From RPQJ01 sp963793005 (lineage in GTDB: Bacteria; Pseudomonadota; Gammaproteobacteria; Steroidobacterales; Steroidobacteraceae), in NCBI GenBank assembly GCA_963793005.1, contig CAWBYP010000002.1:248001-312000 (forward strand): a stretch of DNA of 64,000 nt, given 5' to 3'. The translations under genes were made by a program, and so were the position numbers. The notes under the pieces were generated by a model that ran no database searches, was not told the DNA's origin, and was given only the letters and a program-made list of their open reading frames with translations. Below are positions 25,501 to 33,560 of this stretch, piece after piece (within the stretch, counting starts at the first letter, position 1; the number at the start of each line of letters is the position of its first letter).

Positions 25501-26081
25501 TCCGTGAACAGTCCGAACGCAAGGAATACCTCGATCGCCAGTTCGCGGACCTGAACGACGCGCTCGCGACGCTCGAGGACGCGATGAAGAAGATCGATCG
25601 TGAGACCCGCAGCCGCTTCCAGGATACGTTCGACCGGGTCAATACCGGGCTCAAGGACAAGTTTCCGCGGCTCTTCGGCGGCGGCCACGCTTACCTCGAA
25701 CTGGTGGGTGACGACGTGCTGGAGGCCGGTGTGGCGATCATGGCTCGCCCACCGGGAAAGCGGAACAGCTCCATCAGCCAGCTTTCCGGCGGCGAGAAGG
25801 CGCTTACTGCCGTGGCGCTGGTATTCTCGATCTTCGAACTGAACCCGGCTCCGTTCTGCCTGCTCGACGAGGTGGATGCGCCGCTCGATGAGAACAACGT
25901 CGGCCGCTTCTGCGACATCGTCAAGGAAATGTCGGGCCGGGTACAGTTCGTGTTCGTGACCCACAACAAGGCGACGATGGAACTCGCAAACCAGCTGCTC
26001 GGCGTGACCATGAACGAGCCCGGGGTGTCGAGGCTGGTCGCGGTGGATGTCGAGGAAGCCGTGCGGTTGGCTGCGATCTGA
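22575..26081 (+). CDS. smc: Chromosome segregation ATPase SMC
   Basis: SMC (1168 residues) is the condensin ATPase. The N-terminal head has Walker A GPNGCGKSN (residues 31-39). Two long coiled coils flank a hinge at about 500-650, and the C-terminal head has the ABC signature LSGGEKALTAVALVFS and Walker B CLLDEVDAPLD. Partner genes scpA/scpB are not here. SMC rather than MukB supports a non-enteric gammaproteobacterium. The upstream 190 bp are shared with divergent dksA; a weak -10 (TACACT, 22517-22522) is visible. zipA follows after 9 bp. Confidence 0.97.
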   Translation: MRLTKIKLAGFKSFVDPTSISFPSSLVGVVGPNGCGKSNIIDAVRWVMGEISAKHLRGDSMADVIFNGSASRKPVGNASVELVFDNSDGKLGGEYAGYAEVSLRRLVSRDGTSTYFLNGARCRRKDITQLFLGTGLGSRSYAIIEQNMISRVIEAKAEDMRAFLEEAAGISRYKERRRETENRIGHTRENLARLSDLRDEVEKQLRHLQRQAATARRYQALKQEERQLQAELLALRLREIETEAGARQVIMGERELALQAALAEQRSVEAAIERTRREHDEQGEVLGEVQGRYYQVGAEISRGEQAIGHAREMRARQRQELAQAVQGLEEASTHLKRDAGQAAELEVLLAELGPGLEQARAAEERAATRLADCELQMQAWQEQWEAFNESLRETSSSAEAERARLGQMDIQLHRLAEQRTRVSQEHAALSAADIAAKIDELERAEADARRELDAARSGISTLAEKLQSERAREREVAEASQVARRNSQEVEGHVVSLDALQRAALGQGQGMVVDWLASRGLGGNERLAQQLSVDHGWERAVETVLGSYLEAVCVDSIDDVAGMLESLSSGTVTFFAAGQGTAGTGASAGALRSRVQGPAGLDALFEGIQAADTLAAALAARAGLRAGQSVITRDGIWMGPDWLRVSRDRDVHEGVIEREQELRRRRTELQRLETRHRELEGELDALRTGIRSTEDRLAAEQAQLAQAGADHLGLRSQLDGLRARAEQRSARMQQLAGELAELEGALESATAGNRSARARLGEAVDAMASLEERRKSLEAGRDTLRGTLADSRRQAEEDRNAAREVAIRVESRRASRESLLAGIARLEGQLAQFALRRTDLENQLATSESGEEELRQSLEAALSRRVAVEEELAGARRVMDAVDAGLRELDERRVAAESAVQEARELLENVKFSVQELRVRRETLLEQFTATRLDLAEVSAALTAEADVVGWEQRLAEASGKIERLGQVNLAAIDEFREQSERKEYLDRQFADLNDALATLEDAMKKIDRETRSRFQDTFDRVNTGLKDKFPRLFGGGHAYLELVGDDVLEAGVAIMARPPGKRNSSISQLSGGEKALTAVALVFSIFELNPAPFCLLDEVDAPLDENNVGRFCDIVKEMSGRVQFVFVTHNKATMELANQLLGVTMNEPGVSRLVAVDVEEAVRLAAI

Positions 26082-26090
26082 CGGTAAACG

Positions 26091-26972
26091 ATGACGGAAC
26101 TGCGCTGGATACTTCTTGCGGCCGGACTCGCCTTGATTGCGGGCATGTACCTGTGGGGCATCCGGGCCAGGTCACGGTCGGCGGCAAGCGAGCCGGGCCG
26201 GGCGACGGCAAGCGAGCCCAGGGGCCGCCTGGTCGCGCAGGCTGAAGATTCGGAGATGGATGCAGACACCGACGCGGACGTCGAGGTAGGCACCGACACT
26301 GACGCAGGCATCGACAGGACTGCGGGACGGCTCGAGCCACGGATCCGCAGCGATGAGCGTGCACCCCGGGTGCACGATGTCGTTCCGCTGGTCGAGGTGG
26401 ACGGCGACGGCGTGCGTACCGGCCGGCGTGAGCCGACCATGGGGCAGCAGCGGGCAGCGGCGCCTGAGCGCCCGGCAATGAGAGCAGATACGCCGGCGAC
26501 CGAACCCGCGCACGACCCGGACTCGCAGACCGCGGTGGAGGCCCGGACGCAGCGGATCGTCGCGCTGCGGGTCGTGGCGCCGCTGCCATCGCGATTCGAG
26601 GGTTCGCTGCTGCAGGAGGCGCTGCTCGCGGAGCATTTCGAGTTCGGGCGTTACGAGATCTTTCACCGCATGGATGCGTCCGGGCGACCGTTGATCAGTC
26701 TCGCAAGCCTGCGTGAGCCCGGCACCTTCGACCCCGCGACCATGGCCGGTGCCGCGTATTCCGGTGTGGCGCTGTTCGCGGTGCTGCCAGGACCGCTGAC
26801 CGCGCAGCAGGCCTTCGAGCAGCTGTTTGCGACGGCGCGCTCGCTTGCGGCAAGGCTCGGCGGACACATGCAGGACGAGAGGGGCGTTCCGTTGACCGCG
26901 CAACGCGTCGTGCGACTGCGCGAGGACATGCTCGCCTTCGACCGCGGCCGGGCGGATCCCGACCGGCGCTGA
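26091..26972 (+). CDS. zipA: Cell division protein ZipA
   Basis: ZipA (293 residues) tethers FtsZ to the inner membrane. An N-terminal membrane helix (about 4-24) is followed by a basic patch, an unstructured linker and the C-terminal FtsZ-binding domain (about 160-285), with LLQEALLAEHFEFGRYEIFHR and LGGHMQDERGVPLTAQRVVRLR. The linker contains an unusual run of alternating Asp/Ala/Thr residues (about 60-80) rather than the typical Pro/Gln-rich one. The smc-zipA-ligA order is a gammaproteobacterial arrangement. Confidence 0.93.
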   Translation: MTELRWILLAAGLALIAGMYLWGIRARSRSAASEPGRATASEPRGRLVAQAEDSEMDADTDADVEVGTDTDAGIDRTAGRLEPRIRSDERAPRVHDVVPLVEVDGDGVRTGRREPTMGQQRAAAPERPAMRADTPATEPAHDPDSQTAVEARTQRIVALRVVAPLPSRFEGSLLQEALLAEHFEFGRYEIFHRMDASGRPLISLASLREPGTFDPATMAGAAYSGVALFAVLPGPLTAQQAFEQLFATARSLAARLGGHMQDERGVPLTAQRVVRLREDMLAFDRGRADPDRR

Positions 26973-26981
26973 AGGCGCTCG

Positions 26982-29003
26982 ATGTCCGACCGCGACGCCG
27001 CGAAAAGAATCGCCGGGCTGCGCCGGCAGGTCGAGCATCACGACCATCGCTACTACGTCCTCGACGACCCGGAAGTCCCGGACGCGCGCTACGATGCATT
27101 GATGCGCGAGCTGCGCGACCTCGAGGCGGCGCACCCCGGCCTGGTCACTCCGGATTCACCGACGCAACGTGTTGGCGGCCAGCCATCGAGGGGCTTCTCG
27201 ACGGTACGCCACTCGCTGCCGATGCTGTCGCTGGACAATGCGTTCAGCGAGCAGGACCTGCTGGAATTCGACCGACGCGTACGCGAGCGCCTCGACGTCG
27301 AAGCCGTCGAGTACTCCGCCGAGCCCAAGATCGACGGCCTCGCCATCAGCGTGAGGTACGAGCAAGGCCGCCTGGTGCAGGCGGCGACTCGCGGCGACGG
27401 TTCCTCGGGCGAGGATGTCACGGCGAATGTCAGGACCATCGCGTCGCTGCCGTTGCGACTGCTTGGGGATGCGCCGGAGGTGTTCGAGGCGCGTGGCGAA
27501 GTGTTCATGACCCGGCAGTCGTTCGACCGGTTGAACCAGCGTGCGACCGAAGCGGGCGAGAAGACCTTCGCCAATCCACGCAACGCGGCCGCCGGCAGCC
27601 TGCGCCAGCTTGACCCTCGGGTCACCGCGAGCCGGGCACTGGACGTCTTCTTCTATGGTGTCGGCGCGACCGAGGGTTGGATCCCGCCTGCACACCAGGG
27701 CGAGGTCCGCAATGCGCTGCGCGGCTTCGGGTTGCGCACCTGCCCGGAAGCCGAGACCGTGGCGGGCCTGGAGGGCTGCCTCGCGTACTACGCGCGCATG
27801 GCCGGGCTGCGCGATACGCTCGGCTACGACATCGACGGTGTCGTCTACAAGGTGGACCGACAGGACTGGCAGAGGGAACTGGGCTTCGTCGCCCGCGCAC
27901 CGCGCTGGGCGATCGCGCACAAGTTCCCGGCGCAGGAAGAGACCACGACCGTGCGCGGCATCGACTTCCAGGTCGGACGCACCGGCGCGCTCACGCCAGT
28001 CGCCCGCCTCGAGCCGGTATTCGTCGGTGGGGTCACGGTCAGCAACGTCACGCTCCACAACATGGATGAACTCGAACGCAAGGACGTGCGCATCGGCGAC
28101 ACCGTCGTCGTGCGCAGGGCCGGCGACGTGATTCCTGAAGTGGTCAGGGTCATTGCCGACAGTCGCCCGGCCGGTACGCGTCGCGTCAAGCTGCCGGAGC
28201 GCTGCCCGGTTTGCGGCTCGCACGTGACCCGCGCGGAAGGCGAGGCGGTTGCCCGATGCAGCGGCGGGCTGGTCTGCAGCGCGCAACGACGCGAGGCGCT
28301 GCTGCATTTCGCGTCGCGCCGCGCAATGGACATCGAGGGCCTCGGCGAGAAGATCGTCGAGCAACTGGTGGAGTCGGGACGGGTCCAGACGCCCGCCGAC
28401 CTGTACACGCTCCAGGCCGACGAGCTCGCCGCGCTGGAGCGCATGGGCGAGAAGTCGGCTGCCAGGCTCGTCGACGCGCTGACCCGCAGCCGGACGACCA
28501 CGCTGCCACGATTCCTCCATGCGCTCGGCATACGCGACGTCGGCGAGGCGACGGCGCTGGCTCTCGCCGGCCACTTCGGCAACCTCGAGGCAATCGAAGC
28601 CGCGACTACCGAGGAGATCCAGCAGGTTCCGGACGTGGGTCCGGTGGTGGCGCTGCACCTGCAGGATTTCTTCAACGAGCAGCACAATCGCAAGGTTATC
28701 GGCGCACTCCGCGACGCAGGCGTCACCTGGCCCGAAGCAGAACCGGTCGCCCGCAGCGACGATGGTCCGCTTGCAGGCGAGGTGGTCGTGATCACCGGGA
28801 CGCTTGGCTCGATGAGCCGCGACCAGGCGCGCGCGGCCGCCCGGGCAGCGGGGGCAACCGTGACCAACTCCGTTTCGCGCAAGACCACGCTGCTGGTGGC
28901 AGGCGCGGAGCCCGGATCCAAGCTGAGCAAGGCGACCGAGCTCGGCGTGCGCATCGCGGACGAGGCTGATTTCCTGGGTCTGGTCGGCCGGGGCACGGAC
29001 TGA
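26982..29003 (+). CDS. ligA: NAD-dependent DNA ligase LigA
   Basis: LigA (673 residues) seals nicks using NAD+. The adenylated lysine is K116 in AEPKIDGLAISVRY. The order is the NAD-binding Ia domain, adenylation domain, OB fold, a zinc finger with CPVCGSHV and two further cysteines (about 405-430), helix-hairpin-helix repeats and a C-terminal BRCT domain (about 595-670) with VVITGTLGSMSRDQA. Length and residues are normal. Its stop TGA overlaps the next ATG by one base. Confidence 0.97.
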   Translation: MSDRDAAKRIAGLRRQVEHHDHRYYVLDDPEVPDARYDALMRELRDLEAAHPGLVTPDSPTQRVGGQPSRGFSTVRHSLPMLSLDNAFSEQDLLEFDRRVRERLDVEAVEYSAEPKIDGLAISVRYEQGRLVQAATRGDGSSGEDVTANVRTIASLPLRLLGDAPEVFEARGEVFMTRQSFDRLNQRATEAGEKTFANPRNAAAGSLRQLDPRVTASRALDVFFYGVGATEGWIPPAHQGEVRNALRGFGLRTCPEAETVAGLEGCLAYYARMAGLRDTLGYDIDGVVYKVDRQDWQRELGFVARAPRWAIAHKFPAQEETTTVRGIDFQVGRTGALTPVARLEPVFVGGVTVSNVTLHNMDELERKDVRIGDTVVVRRAGDVIPEVVRVIADSRPAGTRRVKLPERCPVCGSHVTRAEGEAVARCSGGLVCSAQRREALLHFASRRAMDIEGLGEKIVEQLVESGRVQTPADLYTLQADELAALERMGEKSAARLVDALTRSRTTTLPRFLHALGIRDVGEATALALAGHFGNLEAIEAATTEEIQQVPDVGPVVALHLQDFFNEQHNRKVIGALRDAGVTWPEAEPVARSDDGPLAGEVVVITGTLGSMSRDQARAAARAAGATVTNSVSRKTTLLVAGAEPGSKLSKATELGVRIADEADFLGLVGRGTD

Positions 29004-29929
29004 TGTACGCGCGCTACGCGCTGCGACGCGTGCTCGGCATCGCGCCGACGCTGTTCGTGATCGTGACCGCGGCTTTCTTCCTGATGCGCCTGGCGCCGGG
29101 CGGGCCGTTCGACGAAGAGCAGACCGTCCCCCCGGAAATCGAGGCTAACCTGCAGGCAGCCTACGGGCTCGACCAGCCGGTGCTCGTCCAGTACGGTCGT
29201 TACCTCGCGGGCCTGCTGCACGGCGACCTTGGACCCTCATTCCGCATGAAGGACTACGGCGTGGCTGAAATCATCGGCAGCGGGATGCCGGTGACGCTGG
29301 CCATAGGCTCGTCAGCGCTGCTGCTTGCACTGCTGCTCGGTATTCCGCTCGGGCTGCTGGCAGCACGCGGCCACAACCGCTGGGTGGATCACACGGTGAT
29401 GGCGGTCGCGCTGATCGGCATCGCCGTGCCCAATTTCGTGGTAGCGCCGTTGCTCGCCCTGGTGTTTGGCGTGGAACTCGGCTGGTTGCCGGCCGGCGGC
29501 TGGGAGCCCGGAAACCCGAGGTACATGATTCTGCCGGTGCTGACACTCGCGCTGCCATTCGTCGCCTACGTCGCGCGATTGACGCGAGGCAGCCTGCTCG
29601 AGGTGCTCCAGTCGCCGTTCATCCGCACGGCCCGCGCCAAGGGCATCGGCAGCCCGGCCATCCTGAGGCGCCACGCGCTCAAGCCGACGCTGCTGCCGGT
29701 GCTGAGTTTCCTCGGGCCTGCGGCGGCCGCGCTGCTCACCGGTTCGCTGGTCGTTGAGCAGGTCTTTGGACTGCCCGGGGTCGGCAGGTACTTCGTGCAG
29801 GGCGCCGTCAACCGCGACTACACGCTGGTGATGGGCATGGTGGTCTTCTACGCGGCGCTGATCCTGGTGCTCAACCTGCTGGTGGACCTTGCCTACGGCT
29901 GGCTCGATCCACGCATCCGCCATGACTGA
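29003..29929 (+). CDS. Oligopeptide-type ABC transporter permease (OppB/DppB-like)
   Basis: This 308-residue inner-membrane permease has an N-terminal helix with the FFLMRLAPGGPFDEEQ segment typical of OppB, about six membrane segments, and the binding-protein-dependent transport loop with RTARAKGIGSPAILRRHALK (about 210-230), which contacts the ATPase. It pairs with the OppC-like gene, which starts 8 bp before its stop. The substrate is probably a peptide; nickel or sugars are alternatives within the family. It directly follows ligA, an unusual host context. Confidence 0.9.
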   Translation: MYARYALRRVLGIAPTLFVIVTAAFFLMRLAPGGPFDEEQTVPPEIEANLQAAYGLDQPVLVQYGRYLAGLLHGDLGPSFRMKDYGVAEIIGSGMPVTLAIGSSALLLALLLGIPLGLLAARGHNRWVDHTVMAVALIGIAVPNFVVAPLLALVFGVELGWLPAGGWEPGNPRYMILPVLTLALPFVAYVARLTRGSLLEVLQSPFIRTARAKGIGSPAILRRHALKPTLLPVLSFLGPAAAALLTGSLVVEQVFGLPGVGRYFVQGAVNRDYTLVMGMVVFYAALILVLNLLVDLAYGWLDPRIRHD

Positions 29930-30785
29930 ATCGCGCCGGGGAATTTACGCCGGAGCATGGCGGCGGCTGGCCAGGAACCGCGCGGCGGTCGGCGCGCTGG
30001 CGGTGCTCGCATTGCTGGTCGTGCTGTCGCTGGTGGGCCCGGCCATAGGTTCCTACTCAATCGACCACGTCGACTGGTCGCTGACTCCACTCGCCTCACC
30101 TCCGTCGCTGGCAAACGGGCACTGGCTCGGAACCGATGGCAACGGCCGGGACTTGTTCGCGCGCCTCTGCGCGGGCACCCAGGTGTCGCTGCTGGTGGCG
30201 CTGCTCGCGACCGCGGTCAGTCTCGTGATAGGCGTGGCCTGGGGCGCGACGGCGGGATACCTCGGCGGGCGCGTGGATGACTGGATGATGCGGGTGGTGG
30301 ACGTGCTCTACGCGCTGCCCTACATGTTCTTCGTGATCATCCTGACGGTGGTGTTCGGACGGAGCCTGCTGCTGATTTTCCTCGCGATCGGCGCGGTAGG
30401 ATGGCTGACGATGGCGCGCATCGTCCGGGGGCAGTCGCTCGCGCTCAGGCAGCAGGCCTTCGTCGACGCGGCGATCACGCTCGGGCTGCCTGCCCACAGG
30501 ATCATCGTGCGCCACATCGTGCCGAACGTCGTCGGCACGGTCGTCGTCTATGCCACGCTGACCGTGCCCCAGGTAATCCTCTTCGAGAGCTTCCTGAGCT
30601 TCCTCGGGCTCGGCGTCCAGGAGCCTCTCACCAGCCTCGGCCGCCTGGTCGCGGAGGGTGCGCTGGAAATGGAGTCCTCGCCGTGGCTTCTGCTCGGCCC
30701 GTCGGCGGTGCTGGCACTGATCCTGCTGTGTCTCAACTTCTTTGGCGACGGGCTGCGCGACGCGCTGGACCCGAGGCAGCGCTGA
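29922..30785 (+). CDS. Oligopeptide-type ABC transporter permease (OppC/DppC-like)
   Basis: This 287-residue permease has a membrane anchor at about 20-42, a periplasmic stretch with HWLGTDGNGRDLFARLCAGT, which is the OppC hallmark, and five further membrane helices with the ATPase-contact loop near AAITLGLPAHRIIVRHIVPN. ATG 29922 was chosen as it follows directly from translation of the OppB-like gene (8-bp overlap). It acts as a heterodimer with that gene's product. Confidence 0.9.
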   Translation: MTESRRGIYAGAWRRLARNRAAVGALAVLALLVVLSLVGPAIGSYSIDHVDWSLTPLASPPSLANGHWLGTDGNGRDLFARLCAGTQVSLLVALLATAVSLVIGVAWGATAGYLGGRVDDWMMRVVDVLYALPYMFFVIILTVVFGRSLLLIFLAIGAVGWLTMARIVRGQSLALRQQAFVDAAITLGLPAHRIIVRHIVPNVVGTVVVYATLTVPQVILFESFLSFLGLGVQEPLTSLGRLVAEGALEMESSPWLLLGPSAVLALILLCLNFFGDGLRDALDPRQR

Positions 30786-30786
30786 A

Positions 30787-31767
30787 GTGACCGGATCCAC
30801 GCTGCTCTCGCTCGACCAGGTACAGGTCGTTTTTGAAACGGAGCAGGGGCCCGTACAGGCAGTGCGCGGCGTGTCCCTCGACGTGCACGGTGGTGAGTGC
30901 GTGGCCGTAGTCGGAGAGTCGGGATCGGGGAAGAGCCAGCTGTTCCTCGCCTGTCTCGGCCTGCTCGCGGCCAATGGCCGTGCGCTGGGCTCGGCCCGGA
31001 TGCAGGGCCGGGAACTCATCGGCGCGGGCGAGGGCAATCTCGCAGCCGTGCGCGGGGCGCTGGCCGGCATGGTGTCGCAGGATCCGATGAACGCACTCAC
31101 GCCGCACATGCGAGTCGGCGAACAACTGACCGAGTTCGTGCTGGACCGTGGCAGCATGCGCCAACCGGAGGCACGCGCCCGCGCGCTGGAACTCATGCGC
31201 TCGGTTGGCATCGCCGACCCGGAGCGGCGCTACGGCCAGTACCCGCACGAATTGTCGGGCGGGCAGCGGCAGCGGGTCGCGATCGCGATGGCGCTGATGC
31301 CCGGCCCCGCGCTGCTGGTCGCCGATGAACCGACCACGGCACTCGACGTGACGGTCCAGGCACAGGTACTGGACGTATTGGCGCGATTGCGTGGGCAGGG
31401 CCTGAGCATCGTGCTGATCACCCACGATCTCGGCGTGGTGGCGGGACTGGCCGATCGTGTCGCGGTGATGTACGCCGGCGCGATCGTCGAGCTTGCATCC
31501 ACCATTGATCTGTTTTCGACGCCCGCCCACCCGTACACCGCTGCCTTGATCGAGTCTGTTCCTCGACTCGGCACGCGACCGGGCGACAACCTGCCACATA
31601 TCGAGGGACAGCCACCGGGGCCCCGTGACCTGCTGCATGGCTGCCGGTTTGCACCGCGCTGTGCATTCGCTCGCGATCGCTGCCGGGAGTCCGAACCCGG
31701 ACTGCAGTGGAGCAGCGGCCGGGCCGTGGCCTGCCACGCGGCGCTGCCCGGCGGGTGGGCGGCATGA
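30787..31767 (+). CDS. Oligopeptide-type ABC transporter ATPase (OppD/DppD-like)
   Basis: The 326-residue ATPase has Walker A GESGSGKSQ (about 42-50), signature LSGGQRQRVAIAMAL (about 156-170), Walker B LLVADEPTTALDVTVQ, and the C-terminal oligopeptide extension with HGCRFAPRCAFARDRC, whose cysteines bind an Fe-S cluster in some members. The GTG start is 1 bp after the OppC-like stop. It overlaps the OppF-like gene by 4 bp. Confidence 0.92.
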   Translation: MTGSTLLSLDQVQVVFETEQGPVQAVRGVSLDVHGGECVAVVGESGSGKSQLFLACLGLLAANGRALGSARMQGRELIGAGEGNLAAVRGALAGMVSQDPMNALTPHMRVGEQLTEFVLDRGSMRQPEARARALELMRSVGIADPERRYGQYPHELSGGQRQRVAIAMALMPGPALLVADEPTTALDVTVQAQVLDVLARLRGQGLSIVLITHDLGVVAGLADRVAVMYAGAIVELASTIDLFSTPAHPYTAALIESVPRLGTRPGDNLPHIEGQPPGPRDLLHGCRFAPRCAFARDRCRESEPGLQWSSGRAVACHAALPGGWAA

Positions 31768-32756
31768 GCGAGCCGCTGCTCGAGGTAGAGGGGCTTTCAG
31801 TCGAATACGCGGGCAGGGGCCTGCTGCAATCGCGGCGCGAGCCGGTGCGTGCGTTGTGCGGTGTCAACATCGAACTCTCGGAAGGCTGCTCGCTCGGGAT
31901 CGTCGGCGAGTCGGGCTGCGGGAAGTCCACGCTCGCCCGGGTCGTGCTGGGCCTGGTTGCACCGAGTGCCGGCGCCGTGCGGTGGCGCGGGTGGACTGTC
32001 GACACCTCGGCCCGGGAGCGGATGCGACAGATGCGTCGCGAGCTGCAGGTCGTGTTCCAGGATCCATTCGGCAGCCTGGATCCGCGCATGACTGCCGGCG
32101 CCAGCGTAGCGGAGGCACTCGAGGCCCTCGAGGGCGTGTCCGATGGCCCGGCGGTGCAGGCGCGGCTCGTGGCAGCCTTCGAATCGGTCGGTCTCGACCA
32201 CGGGCTCGCGTCACGCTACCCGCACGAGCTCTCCGGTGGCCAGTGCCAGCGGGTGGCAATCGCCAGGGCCACGGTCGCGCATCCGAAGCTCCTGATCTGC
32301 GACGAAGCAGTGAGTGCGCTCGACGTGTCGGTCCAGGCGCAGATCGTCAACCTGCTCGCGGGCCTGCGGCAACGACAAGGCATCGGACTGATGTTCATCA
32401 GCCACAACCTCGCCGTCGTGCGACACCTGTGCGACGAGGTCGTGGTGCTCTACCTCGGGCGAGTGGTCGAGCGAGCGCCGCGTACCGCGCTGTTCGCGAT
32501 GCCGCGCCACCCGTACACGCGTGCGCTGCTGGCCGCTGTCCCGGAGCCGGATCCCCGGCTGGCCAGGCGCTTGCCGCTGGGCGAACCCACCGGGGAGGTC
32601 GCGCCGTCAGCAGTCCCGCCGGCGGGTTGCGCATTCGCACCGCGCTGTCGGCACGCGGTAGATACGTGCTGGCACCGGCAACCGTCGCTGGAGCCCGCGG
32701 GCAATGGTACCGAGGTCGCCTGCCACCGCTGGGCGGAGCTGTCCGCGGATACCTGA
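31764..32756 (+). CDS. Oligopeptide-type ABC transporter ATPase (OppF/DppF-like)
   Basis: The 330-residue second ATPase has Walker A GESGCGKST (about 49-57), the Q-loop VVFQDPFGSLDPRM, signature ELSGGQCQRVAIARA and Walker B LLICDEAVSALDVSVQ, with a C-terminal extension containing CAFAPRCRHAVDTC. It starts with ATGA overlap on the OppD-like gene. The four-gene import complex is complete except for a periplasmic binding protein, which is absent from both flanks. Confidence 0.92.
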   Translation: MSEPLLEVEGLSVEYAGRGLLQSRREPVRALCGVNIELSEGCSLGIVGESGCGKSTLARVVLGLVAPSAGAVRWRGWTVDTSARERMRQMRRELQVVFQDPFGSLDPRMTAGASVAEALEALEGVSDGPAVQARLVAAFESVGLDHGLASRYPHELSGGQCQRVAIARATVAHPKLLICDEAVSALDVSVQAQIVNLLAGLRQRQGIGLMFISHNLAVVRHLCDEVVVLYLGRVVERAPRTALFAMPRHPYTRALLAAVPEPDPRLARRLPLGEPTGEVAPSAVPPAGCAFAPRCRHAVDTCWHRQPSLEPAGNGTEVACHRWAELSADT

Positions 32757-32843
32757 ATGAGACTAGGTCTTTGTCCGCCTTGTTGGGCCGCAGGGCGTGT
32801 GATTAGCTCCCCGGACCTGTACTGACTCGGGTTGCGGGCAAGT

Positions 32844-33560
32844 ATGAACATCGATATCGGACTGCTGTTCCTGACGGCCGCGTCCATCGGCTTCATCCAC
32901 ACGCTGCTGGGACCCGACCACTACCTGCCGTTTGTCGCCATGTCGGCCGCGCGCGGCTGGACGCAGCGCAGGACCCTTTGGATAACCGCGCTCTGCGGGA
33001 TCGGACACGTGCTGGGCTCGGTCGTCATCGGGCTCGTCGGCATCGGCGTGGGCGTGTCCCTATCCCACCTGCAGTGGCTCGAAGGCATCCGTGGCGACGT
33101 GGCCGCATGGCTGCTCGCTGGATTCGGGCTGGCATACATGGTGTGGGGCCTGAAGAAAGCATGGCGTTCACGACCGCACACGCACGAGCACGTGCACGAA
33201 GACGGCACGCTGCATCGCCATCAACATGGGCACGAAGGCAGGCACCTGCACCCGCACGTCGATCCGGCGAGGGTGAAAAGCATCACGCCCTGGGCACTGT
33301 TCGTGATCTTCGTGCTCGGACCCTGCGAGCCACTGATTCCGCTCATCATGTACCCGGCCTCGCAGCACAGCGCCTGGGGGCTCGCGGTCGTGGTGCTTGC
33401 CTTCGGTGCGGTGACCGTCGCGACGATGCTCACGGTGGTCTGGCTGGCCCTGAAGGGTATCCAGCGGCTGCCGCTGGAATCGGCCGAGCGCTATTCGCAT
33501 GCGCTCGCCGGCGCGGCGCTGTGCGCATGCGGCCTGGGCATCGTGTTCCTGGGCCTCTGA
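32844..33560 (+). CDS. UreH/NicO-type membrane protein with His-rich loop
   Basis: This 238-residue polytopic membrane protein has about six helices. The first carries GFIHTLLGPDHYLPF, the motif of UreH/RcnA/NicO transporters, and a related GPCEPLIP motif lies after residue 155. A cytoplasmic loop at about 110-142 contains about eleven histidines, which suggests binding of Ni, Co, Zn or a similar metal. A transport function for metal ions is inference; sulfite-exporter-like TauE relatives have similar topology. The preceding 87 bp hold no clear promoter. The next gene starts immediately after the stop. Confidence 0.7.
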   Translation: MNIDIGLLFLTAASIGFIHTLLGPDHYLPFVAMSAARGWTQRRTLWITALCGIGHVLGSVVIGLVGIGVGVSLSHLQWLEGIRGDVAAWLLAGFGLAYMVWGLKKAWRSRPHTHEHVHEDGTLHRHQHGHEGRHLHPHVDPARVKSITPWALFVIFVLGPCEPLIPLIMYPASQHSAWGLAVVVLAFGAVTVATMLTVVWLALKGIQRLPLESAERYSHALAGAALCACGLGIVFLGL

